From: RGIG4034 sp045576455
GTDB taxonomy: Bacteria; Bacillota; Clostridia; Lachnospirales; Lachnospiraceae
Length of the DNA: 64,000 nt
NCBI GenBank assembly: GCA_045576455.1
Contig: JAZNGM010000010.1
Location: 1 to 64,000, forward strand
Direction of reading: 5' to 3'
How positions within the stretch are numbered: position 1 is the stretch's first letter; each line of letters starts with the position of its first letter. The notes under the pieces were generated by a model. The model saw only the letters and a list, made by a program, of their open reading frames with translations, did not search any database and was not told the origin of the DNA. The position numbers and the translations under genes were made by a program. Positions 23,237 through 32,232 of the stretch are shown here, piece after piece.

Positions 23237-24202
23237 ATGGATTATTTAGAACTTTTGAAACAGGCAGGACTTTTGGTTCTTGGATTTGTAATGTTGATTA
23301 AAGGAGCAGATTGGTTTGTAGAGGGTGCATCAAAACTTGCTGATAAGTTTGGTATTCCACAACTTATTATCGGTTTGACAATTGTAGCGATGGGAACCAG
23401 TGCACCGGAAGCGGCAGTAAGTATAACATCATCCTTATCCGGAAATTCCGGTATTGCAATAGGCAATGTTGTAGGAAGTAATATTCTTAATATCCTGATT
23501 ATTCTTGGCCTTACGGCAGTGGTATCAACGGTTCCGATTCAGAAGTCAACGTTATTTGTTGAAATTCCGTTTGTTATACTTATATCAGCCGGTTTGCTGT
23601 TGCTTGGTATGTGGGGGAACGATATATCAAGAGTAGATGGTATTATCTTCTGGTTGTTTTTTATCGCATATCTTACCTATCTCTTTGTTATGGCCAAGAA
23701 GGGAATGGCATCGGCAGGGGAAACTGCAGAAGAGGAAGAGAATGAAAAGCCTATGCCAATCTGGCTTATGCTTATTCTGATAGCTGTCGGCGGTGTATTG
23801 ATTGTGTGGGGCGCTGATGTGACGGTAGACAGTGCCAGCGCTATTGCAGAAACTTTTGGTATGACCAAAAGATTAATCGGGCTCACTATTGTGGCACTCG
23901 GAACTTCGCTTCCGGAGCTTATCACAAGCGTTACGGCTGCCCGTAAAAACAAGGCAGATATTGCAATTGGTAATATTGTAGGAAGTAACATTTTTAATAT
24001 TTTATTTGTAATCGGTACTTCTTCCATAATCACACCGATTGTTTTTGAAAACAGTTTTATCTTTGATACGGTTATTGCGATTGCAGCCTCCGTAATTCTT
24101 TTCTTCTGTGTGCTCAAAGGAAGAAAGTTAAGAAGACCGGGCGGAATATTCATGCTGGTTTGCTATGCGGCATATCTTGCTTATATTATCGGCTGGAAAT
24201 AG
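23237..24202 (+). CDS. CaCA-family Na+/Ca2+ (cation) exchanger, YrbG-like
   Basis: 321 residues with ten hydrophobic segments in two inverted halves. The two alpha repeats are clear: GLTIVAMGTSAPEAAVSI with GNVVGSNILNI, and GLTIVALGTSLPELITSV with GNIVGSNIFNI, carrying the cation-binding Glu and Asn residues. The halves are joined by an acidic loop (ETAEEEENE). Exports Ca2+ or another divalent cation using Na+ or H+. The Mn2+-type riboswitch upstream suggests Mn2+ as regulator and possibly as substrate. AGGAGG 7 bp before the ATG. Confidence 0.92.
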   Translation: MDYLELLKQAGLLVLGFVMLIKGADWFVEGASKLADKFGIPQLIIGLTIVAMGTSAPEAAVSITSSLSGNSGIAIGNVVGSNILNILIILGLTAVVSTVPIQKSTLFVEIPFVILISAGLLLLGMWGNDISRVDGIIFWLFFIAYLTYLFVMAKKGMASAGETAEEEENEKPMPIWLMLILIAVGGVLIVWGADVTVDSASAIAETFGMTKRLIGLTIVALGTSLPELITSVTAARKNKADIAIGNIVGSNIFNILFVIGTSSIITPIVFENSFIFDTVIAIAASVILFFCVLKGRKLRRPGGIFMLVCYAAYLAYIIGWK

Positions 24203-24295
24203 CCTGCATGTTTTCGGGATTTTATTTGAAAATAATGGATATACTACCGCTTTATCAGTTATAATATAAAGTAGGATATTGAAAGGAGTCATGTT

Positions 24296-26605
24296 ATGGC
24301 GTTACAGACAAATATGCAGAGAGATGTACTGGAACTGAATATGGAAAGACAGTTGGAAGATATTTCTTTAGATCTTTATAATAAGCCGGTACAGGATTGC
24401 ACTGATCAGGAATTATATTATGTTGTATTAAACCTTGTGAAATGTTTTATGGAAGCAACGGAGAAAATTGCCGGGGAAAAGAAGGTGTATTACATTTCCG
24501 CAGAATTTCTTATCGGAAAGCTTTTGTCCAATAACCTGATTAACCTTGGTTTATATGATAAAGTTAAAAATTTGCTTGCTGAAAAAGGAAAAGATCTTAA
24601 TAAAATAGAAGAGTATGAGCCGGAACCTTCTCTGGGTAATGGTGGACTTGGACGGTTGGCAGCATGTTTTTTGGATTCTATCGCTACGCTGGGATTGCCG
24701 GGAGATGGTATAGGACTCAATTATCACTTTGGTCTTTTTAAGCAGGTGTTTGAAAACCGCCTTCAGAAAGCAGAGAAAGATGAATGGATTGAAAAGCAAT
24801 CCTGGCTTAATAAAACAGATATCTCTTTTGATGTTGCATTTGGAGATAAAAAGGTTACTTCCAGATTATATGACATAGATGTTATCGGATATAACAACGG
24901 AATTAACAGACTTCATCTTTTTGATGTGGAGTCTGTGGATGAAAGTATTGTCAAAAAAGGGATTACCTTTGATAAGGAAGAGATAGAGAAAAATCTTACC
25001 TTATTCCTTTACCCGGATGATTCGGATGAGGCAGGTAACCTTCTTAGAATTTATCAGCAGTACTTTATGGTAAGCAATGCGGCCCAATTGATTTTATATG
25101 AAATGAAGGAACGCCAGTATGATCTTAGAAAGTTGTATAATTATGCGGTTATCCAGATTAATGACACGCATCCGACCATGATTATTCCGGAACTTATCAG
25201 AATATTGGTTAATGATAAGGCGTTTACAATGGATGAAGCTATTGAAGTGGTATCCAAGACCTGTGCTTATACCAATCATACCATTCTTGCGGAAGCGTTG
25301 GAAAAATGGCCGCTTAAGTATCTTGAAAAGGTGGTACCGCAACTTGTTCCTATTATTAAGGAGCTTGATAAGAGAGTACGTGCAAAATATAAAGATGCGA
25401 AAGTGCAGATTATCGATAAAGACAAACGTGTGCATATGGCACATATTGATATTCATTACGGTTTCAGTGTAAATGGTGTGGCAGCAATTCATACCGATAT
25501 ATTAAAAAATACGGAATTAAATCATTTTTATAAGTTATATCCGGAGAAATTTAATAATAAGACCAATGGTATTACTTTCAGAAGATGGTTATTGAATTGC
25601 AATAAGGAACTGGCTGCTTTTATTTCCGATAAAATAGGAAGCGGCTATAAGGACAATGAAAAAGAACTCGAAAAGCTGCTTGATTATGTGAATGATAAGG
25701 AAGTGCTTGATAAGCTTTTAGAGATTAAAATGAACCGTAAAAGGGAGCTTGTGGATTATATTAAGGAGAAAGAAGGCGTTACACTTTCGGTTGATTCCAT
25801 TTTTGATATACAGATTAAGAGAATGCATGAGTATAAACGCCAGCAGATGAATGCACTCTATATTATACACAAGTATCTTGAGATTAAGAACGGAAAGAAA
25901 CCTTCTACGCCGTTAACCTTTATTTTTGGTGCTAAGGCAGCTCCTGCATATATTATTGCGCAGGATATTATCCACTTAATCCTTGTGTTGCAGGAAATTG
26001 TAAATAAAGATCCGGATGTAAGCCCATATATGAAAGTTATAATGGTAGAGAATTATAATGTAAGTTATGCGGAAAAACTTATTCCGGCATGTGATGTTTC
26101 TGAGCAGATTTCACTTGCCAGCAAGGAAGCTTCCGGAACCGGTAATATGAAGTTTATGCTTAACGGTGCCGTGACACTCGGAACAAGCGATGGCGCAAAT
26201 GTAGAAATCGGAGAGTTGGTTGGAAACGGGAATATCTATATTTTCGGTAAGGACAGCGATACGGTTATTAAGCATTATGCCAAGGCTGACTATGTATCTA
26301 AGGATTATTATAAAAAGAGTCCGGTCATTAAAAAAGCAGTTGATTTTATCGTAAGTAAAGAAGTGCTTAAGGTTGGAAAGAAAGAAAACCTTGAAAGATT
26401 GTATAATGAGCTCCTTAATAAAGACTGGTTTATGACTTTGCTTGATCTTGAAGAATATATAGAAGTAAAAGATAAAGTATTTGCCGATTATGAGAAAAAA
26501 GAGGAGTGGGCTAAGAAAATGCTTGTTAATATTGCAAAAGCAGGATTCTTCTCCTCAGACAGAACAATAGCTGAATATAATAGGGATATTTGGAAACTAA
26601 ATTAA
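24296..26605 (+). CDS. glgP: Glycogen/maltodextrin phosphorylase
   Basis: 769 residues; releases glucose 1-phosphate from alpha-1,4-glucan ends using PLP. Shorter than the approximately 800-residue typical enzymes but all key parts are present: SLGNGGLGRLAACFLDS near residue 105, INDTHPT near 290, KRMHEYKRQ near 510, and the PLP-lysine motif EASGTGNMKFMLNGA near 610-625, then GTSDGANVEI. Preceded by AAAGGAG. malQ follows 32 bp later, a standard pair for glycogen or maltodextrin breakdown. Confidence 0.96.
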   Translation: MALQTNMQRDVLELNMERQLEDISLDLYNKPVQDCTDQELYYVVLNLVKCFMEATEKIAGEKKVYYISAEFLIGKLLSNNLINLGLYDKVKNLLAEKGKDLNKIEEYEPEPSLGNGGLGRLAACFLDSIATLGLPGDGIGLNYHFGLFKQVFENRLQKAEKDEWIEKQSWLNKTDISFDVAFGDKKVTSRLYDIDVIGYNNGINRLHLFDVESVDESIVKKGITFDKEEIEKNLTLFLYPDDSDEAGNLLRIYQQYFMVSNAAQLILYEMKERQYDLRKLYNYAVIQINDTHPTMIIPELIRILVNDKAFTMDEAIEVVSKTCAYTNHTILAEALEKWPLKYLEKVVPQLVPIIKELDKRVRAKYKDAKVQIIDKDKRVHMAHIDIHYGFSVNGVAAIHTDILKNTELNHFYKLYPEKFNNKTNGITFRRWLLNCNKELAAFISDKIGSGYKDNEKELEKLLDYVNDKEVLDKLLEIKMNRKRELVDYIKEKEGVTLSVDSIFDIQIKRMHEYKRQQMNALYIIHKYLEIKNGKKPSTPLTFIFGAKAAPAYIIAQDIIHLILVLQEIVNKDPDVSPYMKVIMVENYNVSYAEKLIPACDVSEQISLASKEASGTGNMKFMLNGAVTLGTSDGANVEIGELVGNGNIYIFGKDSDTVIKHYAKADYVSKDYYKKSPVIKKAVDFIVSKEVLKVGKKENLERLYNELLNKDWFMTLLDLEEYIEVKDKVFADYEKKEEWAKKMLVNIAKAGFFSSDRTIAEYNRDIWKLN

Positions 26606-26637
26606 TCGTTAGATGAACTAAAGGAATGGAGTAATCT

Positions 26638-28116
26638 ATGAGAAGAAGTGGAATTCTTATGCCGGTGTTCAGTTTGCCGTCCCAATACGGTATTGGTTGT
26701 TTTTCTAAGGAAGCCTATCAGTTTGTTGATTTTTTGAAAGAAGCAGGACAAACGTATTGGCAGATTCTTCCGTTGGGACCGACGGGCTATGGAGATTCGC
26801 CTTACCAGGCTTTCTCTACTTTTGCGGGAAATCCGTACTTTATCGACCTTAATGATTTGGCAGAAAGAGGCTATATCGATAAGGAAGAATTAGAGACGTA
26901 TGATTTTGGCGGTAACGAAGAGTATATTGATTATGAGAAACTCTATACGTCGAGGTTTCAGGTGTTAAGAAAAGCCTATGCAAACAGCCACATAGCAGAC
27001 GATTGTAAGTTTAAGGCTTTTTGCGACAAAAACGATTATTGGCTTACGGATTATGCATTGTATATGGCGATTAAGGGAACTATGGATAACCAGTCATATG
27101 ACCGGTGGCCGGATGAACTTAGAACACGTAAGCAGAATGCCCTGAAAGCATTTGCAGATAAAAATACCAATGAAATACTGTTTTATAAATTTCAGCAGTA
27201 TATGTTTTATGAACAGTGGATGCGCTTAAAAAAGTATGCAAATGAAAATGGTATTGAAATTATAGGCGATATACCGATTTATGTTGCGTTAGACAGTGCG
27301 GATACGTGGAGTAACCCCTCCCTTTTTCAGTTTGATAATGAGGGAAAACCTAAAGCGGTGGCAGGATGTCCGCCGGATGCTTTTTCCGAAACGGGACAAT
27401 TGTGGGGAAATCCGCTTTATGATTGGGAATATCATAGGAAAACCGGATATGACTGGTGGCTTAGGCGAATTGCGTATTGCTTTGAATTATATGATGTAGT
27501 GCGTATTGATCACTTCAGGGGATTTGATGAATACTATGCTATTCCGTATGGTGATAAGACTGCAGAATTCGGTCATTGGGAAAAAGGACCGGGGTATGAT
27601 TTGTTCAAAGAAATGAAAGAAAAACTTGGTGACAAGCACGTTATAGCAGAAGATTTGGGATTTCTTACAAAGAGTGTCATTAGGCTGTTAAAGCGTACGG
27701 GTTATCCGGGAATGAAAGTATTGCAGTTTGCTTTTGATGCGAGCGGGGAGAGTAATTATCTTCCGCATAATTATGATAAAAACTGTGTTGTTTATACAGG
27801 AACGCATGATAATGATACTACTCCGGGTTGGTATGCAGAAATGCCTGCCAACGATAAAAAGTTTGCCAAGCAATATTTAAATTTTAAAGGTAATAAAAGC
27901 TGTGAACTTCATTTTATAAGAGCGGCGCTTGCAAGTGTGGCAGAAACGGCTATCATTCCGATGCAGGATTATATCGGCGCGGGAAGCGAAGCGCGTATTA
28001 ACCACCCGTCCACGATCGGTGCAAATTGGAAGTGGAGAATGAAAAATACGGTGCTTAGCAACAGTGCGCTTTCAAAAGAAATTTTTGAGATGAGCCATTT
28101 ATACGGAAGAAACTAA
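26638..28116 (+). CDS. malQ: 4-alpha-glucanotransferase (amylomaltase, GH77)
   Basis: 492 residues. Transfers maltosyl units between alpha-1,4-glucans, supplying longer substrates to phosphorylase. Motifs: RRSGILMPVFSLPSQYGIG at the N-terminus, GDIPIYVALDSAD, the nucleophile region VVRIDHFRGF, the acid/base AEDLG, and TGTHDNDT. GGAATGGAG precedes the ATG. Second gene of the glgP-malQ unit, ended by a bidirectional terminator. Confidence 0.96.
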   Translation: MRRSGILMPVFSLPSQYGIGCFSKEAYQFVDFLKEAGQTYWQILPLGPTGYGDSPYQAFSTFAGNPYFIDLNDLAERGYIDKEELETYDFGGNEEYIDYEKLYTSRFQVLRKAYANSHIADDCKFKAFCDKNDYWLTDYALYMAIKGTMDNQSYDRWPDELRTRKQNALKAFADKNTNEILFYKFQQYMFYEQWMRLKKYANENGIEIIGDIPIYVALDSADTWSNPSLFQFDNEGKPKAVAGCPPDAFSETGQLWGNPLYDWEYHRKTGYDWWLRRIAYCFELYDVVRIDHFRGFDEYYAIPYGDKTAEFGHWEKGPGYDLFKEMKEKLGDKHVIAEDLGFLTKSVIRLLKRTGYPGMKVLQFAFDASGESNYLPHNYDKNCVVYTGTHDNDTTPGWYAEMPANDKKFAKQYLNFKGNKSCELHFIRAALASVAETAIIPMQDYIGAGSEARINHPSTIGANWKWRMKNTVLSNSALSKEIFEMSHLYGRN

Positions 28117-28120
28117 AATA

Positions 28121-28159
28121 AAAGCAATGTGTCTTAAATATAGGATACATTGCTTTTTG
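28121..28159 (+). terminator. Bidirectional terminator between malQ and the CYTH gene
   Basis: AAAGCAATGTGTC pairs with GGATACATTGCTTT, T run on the plus strand and A-rich flank on the other. Confidence 0.8.
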
Positions 28160-28174
28160 TTTCATGGGTATGTT

Positions 28175-28663
28175 TTACAGTTTCAGTGCACTTAAGTAGG
28201 AATTATGGTATTCCTTTTTTAAGGATACATCTTCCAAAAACCAGTCCGGCGGAATCAGGGCATCAGCGGTTTCAATATCGGGAAACTCAATTTCAGCAAT
28301 AACGAGCTTTTCAAAAACGCCTTTAAAAACATCCAGTTCGATGGTAAGATTAAGCTCTTTCTTAGGAACAAAGTTATCTTTAAACACGGGATTATTAAGC
28401 GGGATGAGATGGCGTACCTTGGTAATAATATTACCATCACATTTTTTAATTAAATGGCTGTATGCATCAGCGGTAAGCGGAAGATTATATTCTTCCCTCG
28501 CAATCATGCCGCTACCTTTATAAGTCATGTAATAGTTATCGTCCTCGCGTCGTACACGGACAACCGGATTTGTGTTAAGATATCCCTGCTCTATCAGGTG
28601 TGAAGGATAGTTTTCTAAATTGTCCGGCAAACATTTGACAGTGTATTTACGTTCTATTTCCAT
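28175..28663 (-). CDS. CYTH domain protein (triphosphatase-like)
   Basis: 162 residues beginning MEIERKYTV, the diagnostic EIERK motif of CYTH/triphosphate tunnel enzymes. Further charged strands follow as expected (VVRVRRED, YYMTYKG, LTIELDVF, AEIEFPD). Members hydrolyse inorganic triphosphate or act as thiamine triphosphatases; the exact substrate is unknown. GGAGAAC precedes the start on the minus strand. Single gene facing malQ. Confidence 0.88.
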   Translation of the reverse strand: MEIERKYTVKCLPDNLENYPSHLIEQGYLNTNPVVRVRREDDNYYMTYKGSGMIAREEYNLPLTADAYSHLIKKCDGNIITKVRHLIPLNNPVFKDNFVPKKELNLTIELDVFKGVFEKLVIAEIEFPDIETADALIPPDWFLEDVSLKKEYHNSYLSALKL

Positions 28664-28800
28664 GGAGTTCTCCTTTATATCTGAATTCTTTTATTATTAT
28701 AACAAATATCACGTAAAAGATAAATCAATTACTTGCACTACATTGTATCATAAAGGTATAATGGATAAAGGTAAAAATGTATATTGTAGGAGGAGAGAAA

Positions 28801-29355
28801 ATGAATAAAGTAGCAATCTTTCTTGCAGACGGGTTTGAGGAAATTGAAGGATTAACCGTAGTTGATTTACTTAGAAGATGTAATATTGAGGTTACTATGA
28901 TATCCATAATGGAAGGATATGAAGTAGTGAGCGCCCATAATATAAAAGTAGTGGCAGACAAGCTTTTTGATGAAATATCTTATGATGATTTTGATATGCT
29001 GGTGCTTCCGGGTGGCGGTGGCGGAACACAGAGACTTTCTGCGTATGAACCGTTACTTAAATTGATTGCGGAATATGATAAAGCCGGTAAAAAGCTTGCG
29101 GCTATATGCGCGGCACCAAGCGTTCTCGGAAAGTGTGGTGTGCTTAACGGAAAGAGAGCTTGTGCGTACCCGGGATTTGAGGAACATCTTCTGGGAGCTA
29201 CGGTAACGGAAAATGAAGTTGAAGCAGACGGCAATGTTATTACTTCAAGAGGCATGGGCTGTTCCATACCATTTGCCCTTGCGATTGTGGAAAGCTTTTT
29301 GGGAAGTAAAGTAAAAGAAGATTTGAAAAAAACAATTATTTACGAACAAAGATAA
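28801..29355 (+). CDS. DJ-1/PfpI family protein (YajL-like)
   Basis: 184 residues from ATG 28801, preceded by AGGAGGAGAG. Family features: KVAIFLADGFEEIEG at the start with the conserved Glu, DMLVLPGG, and the nucleophile elbow AAICAAPSVLG with the reactive cysteine near residue 104. Bacterial members act as deglycase-like or redox-protective proteins, a matter still debated. The longer reading frame from 28777 lacks a ribosome site. No operon partner. Confidence 0.88.
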   Translation: MNKVAIFLADGFEEIEGLTVVDLLRRCNIEVTMISIMEGYEVVSAHNIKVVADKLFDEISYDDFDMLVLPGGGGGTQRLSAYEPLLKLIAEYDKAGKKLAAICAAPSVLGKCGVLNGKRACAYPGFEEHLLGATVTENEVEADGNVITSRGMGCSIPFALAIVESFLGSKVKEDLKKTIIYEQR

Positions 29356-29465
29356 AAATAAATTCATTCATCATCGTACAGAATTTACCATTATAAGAAA
29401 AGTGATTTACGAACATACTATCACTAAGATAAATGAGGACGGAACATTTAGAACTGTCGTATGAC

Positions 29466-29494
29466 AAGATAGGTGCTCCCAAATCACTTATCTT
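29466..29494 (+). other. Hairpin upstream of the spore-protein gene
   Basis: AAGATAGGTG pairs with CACTTATCTT (29466-29494). No long T run follows; it may end the previous transcript or sit in the spore-gene leader. Confidence 0.4.
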
Positions 29495-29529
29495 GAATAT
29501 AGACAGTACAATGTACGGAGGTGAATAAT

Positions 29530-29733
29530 ATGTCAGGAAACAGCAGAAAGAGTGGTATGCAGGTTCCGGAAGCAAAAGCTGCAATGGATCGTTTTAAAAC
29601 AGAAGTTGCTTCTGAATTAGGAATTAACCTTAAAGAAGGTTACAATGGTGACTTAACATCTAAAGAAGCCGGTTCTATCGGTGGTGAGATGGTAAGACAG
29701 ATGATTAAGAAGCAGGAAGAAAGCATGAAATAA
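29530..29733 (+). CDS. Alpha/beta-type small acid-soluble spore protein
   Basis: 67 residues. The two conserved blocks are present: EAKAAMDRFKTEVASELGI (with the germination-protease site region) and YNGDLTSKEAGSIGGEMVRQMI. These proteins coat and protect spore DNA and are degraded at germination. ATG 29530 lies 7 bp after GGAGG. Expected to be controlled by sigma-G, but no clear promoter was recognised. Strong evidence that the organism forms spores. Confidence 0.95.
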   Translation: MSGNSRKSGMQVPEAKAAMDRFKTEVASELGINLKEGYNGDLTSKEAGSIGGEMVRQMIKKQEESMK

Positions 29734-29744
29734 TATGTGCTGTG

Positions 29745-29778
29745 GGAAGGTTCCGGGATGCTGGAACCTTCCTATATT
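29745..29778 (+). terminator. Terminator after the spore-protein gene
   Basis: Perfect 10-bp stem GGAAGGTTCC (29745-29754) and GGAACCTTCC (29763-29772), then TATATTT. Confidence 0.75.
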
Positions 29779-29821
29779 TAAGAAATGATATGAGAAATAT
29801 TAATTATGGAGATGTTTACAT

Positions 29822-30799
29822 ATGAAAAAGAGATTAATATTGATATTGACTATGGTAGTCACAATGCTGGTTTTTTGCATAAGTTGCGGGAAAAAGAGCC
29901 CTGACGATGATGTCACTGTAAGAATCGGTTCCTTAAAAGGTCCAACCTCTATCGGTCTTGTCAAGATGATGGAGCAGCAGGAAAACGGTGAGAATGATAA
30001 TAACTATGCATTTACCATGGAAGCAACTGCGGATATGTTACTTCCTAAGATGATTAAGGGAGAACTGGATATAGTGCTCATACCGGCAAATGTAGCTTCC
30101 GTTTTATATAACAAAACCGAAGGAGAGGTGTCGGTAATTGATATTAATACGTTGGGTGTATTGTATATGGTTTCTTCGGATGAAAGCATAAAGAGTATGA
30201 AAGATGTGAAGGGAAGAACGATATACCTAACCGGAAAAGGAACTACGCCGGATATTTTGCTTCAATATCTTTTGGAACAAAATGGCATTGCACTTTCTGA
30301 AGTGACACTGCAATACAAATCCGAAGCTACGGAAGTGGCAGCAGTCCTTGCAGCAAATGAAGATGCACTGGGAGTATTGCCGCAACCTTATGTGACGGCT
30401 TTGCAGGTTAAAAACAGTGAAATTAAAATTGCAGTAGATATGACGAAGGAATGGGATGCCCTTGATAATGGCAGTATGATGGTGACCGGTGTAACGGTAG
30501 TGAGAAATGAATTCCTTTCAAAATATCCGGATTTAGTAAATACATTTATTAAAGAGCATGGTGAATCGGCTGCATATGTGAATGAAAATGTGGACAGTGC
30601 CGCGGCTTTGGTTGAGAAATTCGGCATCGTTGAAAAGAAAGCGATAGCTAAGGCGGCAATCCCATATTGCAATGTAACATGTATTACCAAGGAAGAGATG
30701 GCTTTAGCACTTTCGGGTTATCTTAAAGTGTTGTATGAAAATGACGCTGCTTTCATAGGCGGAACGCTTCCGGGAGACGATTTTTATTACTGTGAATAA
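29822..30799 (+). CDS. ABC transporter substrate-binding lipoprotein (NMT1/SsuA-like)
   Basis: 325 residues. Lipoprotein signal with lipobox-like FCISC near residue 24. The mature part starts TVRIGSLKGPTSIGLVKMM and contains GELDIVLIPANVAS, VKGRTIYLTGKGTTPD and LPQPYVTAL, typical of the NMT1/taurine-type binding proteins that deliver small sulfonate, nitrate or thiamine-precursor-like ligands. The ligand is unknown. Directly followed (17 bp) by the permease-ATPase fusion gene, so these two genes make a complete importer. Confidence 0.85.
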   Translation: MKKRLILILTMVVTMLVFCISCGKKSPDDDVTVRIGSLKGPTSIGLVKMMEQQENGENDNNYAFTMEATADMLLPKMIKGELDIVLIPANVASVLYNKTEGEVSVIDINTLGVLYMVSSDESIKSMKDVKGRTIYLTGKGTTPDILLQYLLEQNGIALSEVTLQYKSEATEVAAVLAANEDALGVLPQPYVTALQVKNSEIKIAVDMTKEWDALDNGSMMVTGVTVVRNEFLSKYPDLVNTFIKEHGESAAYVNENVDSAAALVEKFGIVEKKAIAKAAIPYCNVTCITKEEMALALSGYLKVLYENDAAFIGGTLPGDDFYYCE

Positions 30800-30816
30800 G
30801 GATAAAAATAAAAAAG

Positions 30817-32136
30817 ATGAGTAAAAAGAAAAAACTTCTTATTAAAACAGGAATATTGGTTATATGGCTTCTTATATGGCAGTTGATAACGGTTATGGTT
30901 CATAACGACATATTGTTGACAGGACCGGTAGATGTTATTAAGCGGCTAGGGAAGGAGATATTTGAAACCTCCTTCTACAGGGCGGTATCCGGGACGATTG
31001 TGCGTGTCCTTTTGGGATTTTTACTGGGACTTATGATTGGCGTTTTGCTGGGGGCAGTGTCGTACCGTTATGAAATGGTTAAAATGTTTTTGGCTCCGGT
31101 GGTGTCTGTGATGAAATCCGTTCCGGTAGCGGCAATTGTTGTGCTCATCCTTATATGGATGGGCTCGGATAATCTTGCGGTTCCGATTTCTTTTGTGGTG
31201 GTATTTCCGCAAATCTACATAAGCACGATAACCGGTCTGAATGAGGTGACGAAAGAGCAAAAGGAAATGATGCATTCTTTTGAAATGCGTTTTTTTAACC
31301 GTTGCATGTATATATACCGTCCGGCACTTATGCCGTACTTAATTAATGCAGTCAGAATATCCGTCGGTATGGGCTTTAAATCCGGTATTGCGGCAGAAGT
31401 TATCGGCATTCCGGTTCATTCCATCGGGGAAGCCTTATATATGTCTAAGATATATCTGGATACCTCCGGGGTTCTTGCGTGGACCGTGGTAGTATTATTA
31501 ATAAGTACAATTATGGAAAAGCTGATTGTTTTTCTTGTAAAAAAGGCCGGCAACGTATATGTGCGTCCGATGACCGGTGTAAGAAAACTGGAAGAGAAAG
31601 ATTTTTCTTTTGAAGCGCTTGATGTAAGGTATGATAACGGCGTGCAAATCAAGGTGCCTAAGGTGGCAGCCCGGGCAGGAGAACGCTTATGCATCATGGG
31701 ACCGTCCGGCTGTGGGAAAACCACATGGCTTTTAGCAACCGGCAAAATATCCGGGGTTAAACCGGCATATGTTTTTCAGGATAACAGATTGTGTATGCAA
31801 TGTAGTGCAAAAGATAATGTCCTGATGGTATGTTCACCCCAAAAGGTTTCTGAGGTTAAGGAACTTCTTACCACACTGTTGCCGGAGGAAGCGATAGACA
31901 AACCGGTCGCTGAATTCAGCGGAGGCATGAGAAGAAAGACGGTTTTGGCACGGGCACTATTAAGCGGAGGAAACCTTTTGTTACTGGACGAACCGTTTAC
32001 GGGAATGGATGAAGAAAGCAAAAGAAAAGCGGCAGAATGTATACTGAAGTATGCAGAAGGAAGAACCCTTATCTTTGCGACGCATAATGAAGAAGATATG
32101 CATATTTTACAGTCAAAAAATGCTGGTATTTTTTAG
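30817..32136 (+). CDS. ABC importer: permease and ATPase fused in one polypeptide
   Basis: 439 residues. Residues about 1-235 are an SsuC-type permease with about six helices and the cytoplasmic EAA loop (AEVIGIPVHSIGEALYMSK). Residues about 260-439 are a compact ATPase: Walker A GPSGCGKTT, Q-loop VFQDNRLC, signature FSGGMRRKT, Walker B LLLLDEP and switch His in FATHNEED. The ATPase is about 180 residues, shorter than a free subunit, but has all catalytic motifs. In related importers these are separate proteins. No clear Shine-Dalgarno; probably coupled to the upstream gene. Confidence 0.88.
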   Translation: MSKKKKLLIKTGILVIWLLIWQLITVMVHNDILLTGPVDVIKRLGKEIFETSFYRAVSGTIVRVLLGFLLGLMIGVLLGAVSYRYEMVKMFLAPVVSVMKSVPVAAIVVLILIWMGSDNLAVPISFVVVFPQIYISTITGLNEVTKEQKEMMHSFEMRFFNRCMYIYRPALMPYLINAVRISVGMGFKSGIAAEVIGIPVHSIGEALYMSKIYLDTSGVLAWTVVVLLISTIMEKLIVFLVKKAGNVYVRPMTGVRKLEEKDFSFEALDVRYDNGVQIKVPKVAARAGERLCIMGPSGCGKTTWLLATGKISGVKPAYVFQDNRLCMQCSAKDNVLMVCSPQKVSEVKELLTTLLPEEAIDKPVAEFSGGMRRKTVLARALLSGGNLLLLDEPFTGMDEESKRKAAECILKYAEGRTLIFATHNEEDMHILQSKNAGIF

Positions 32137-32232
32137 AAGGTTGTGCTATAATCGTAAAATGACTGTGAGTATGGCTAAAAAGCCTTTAAAATATAGAGTA
32201 TCACAGAGGTAATTTAAGGAGGAAGTAACCAA

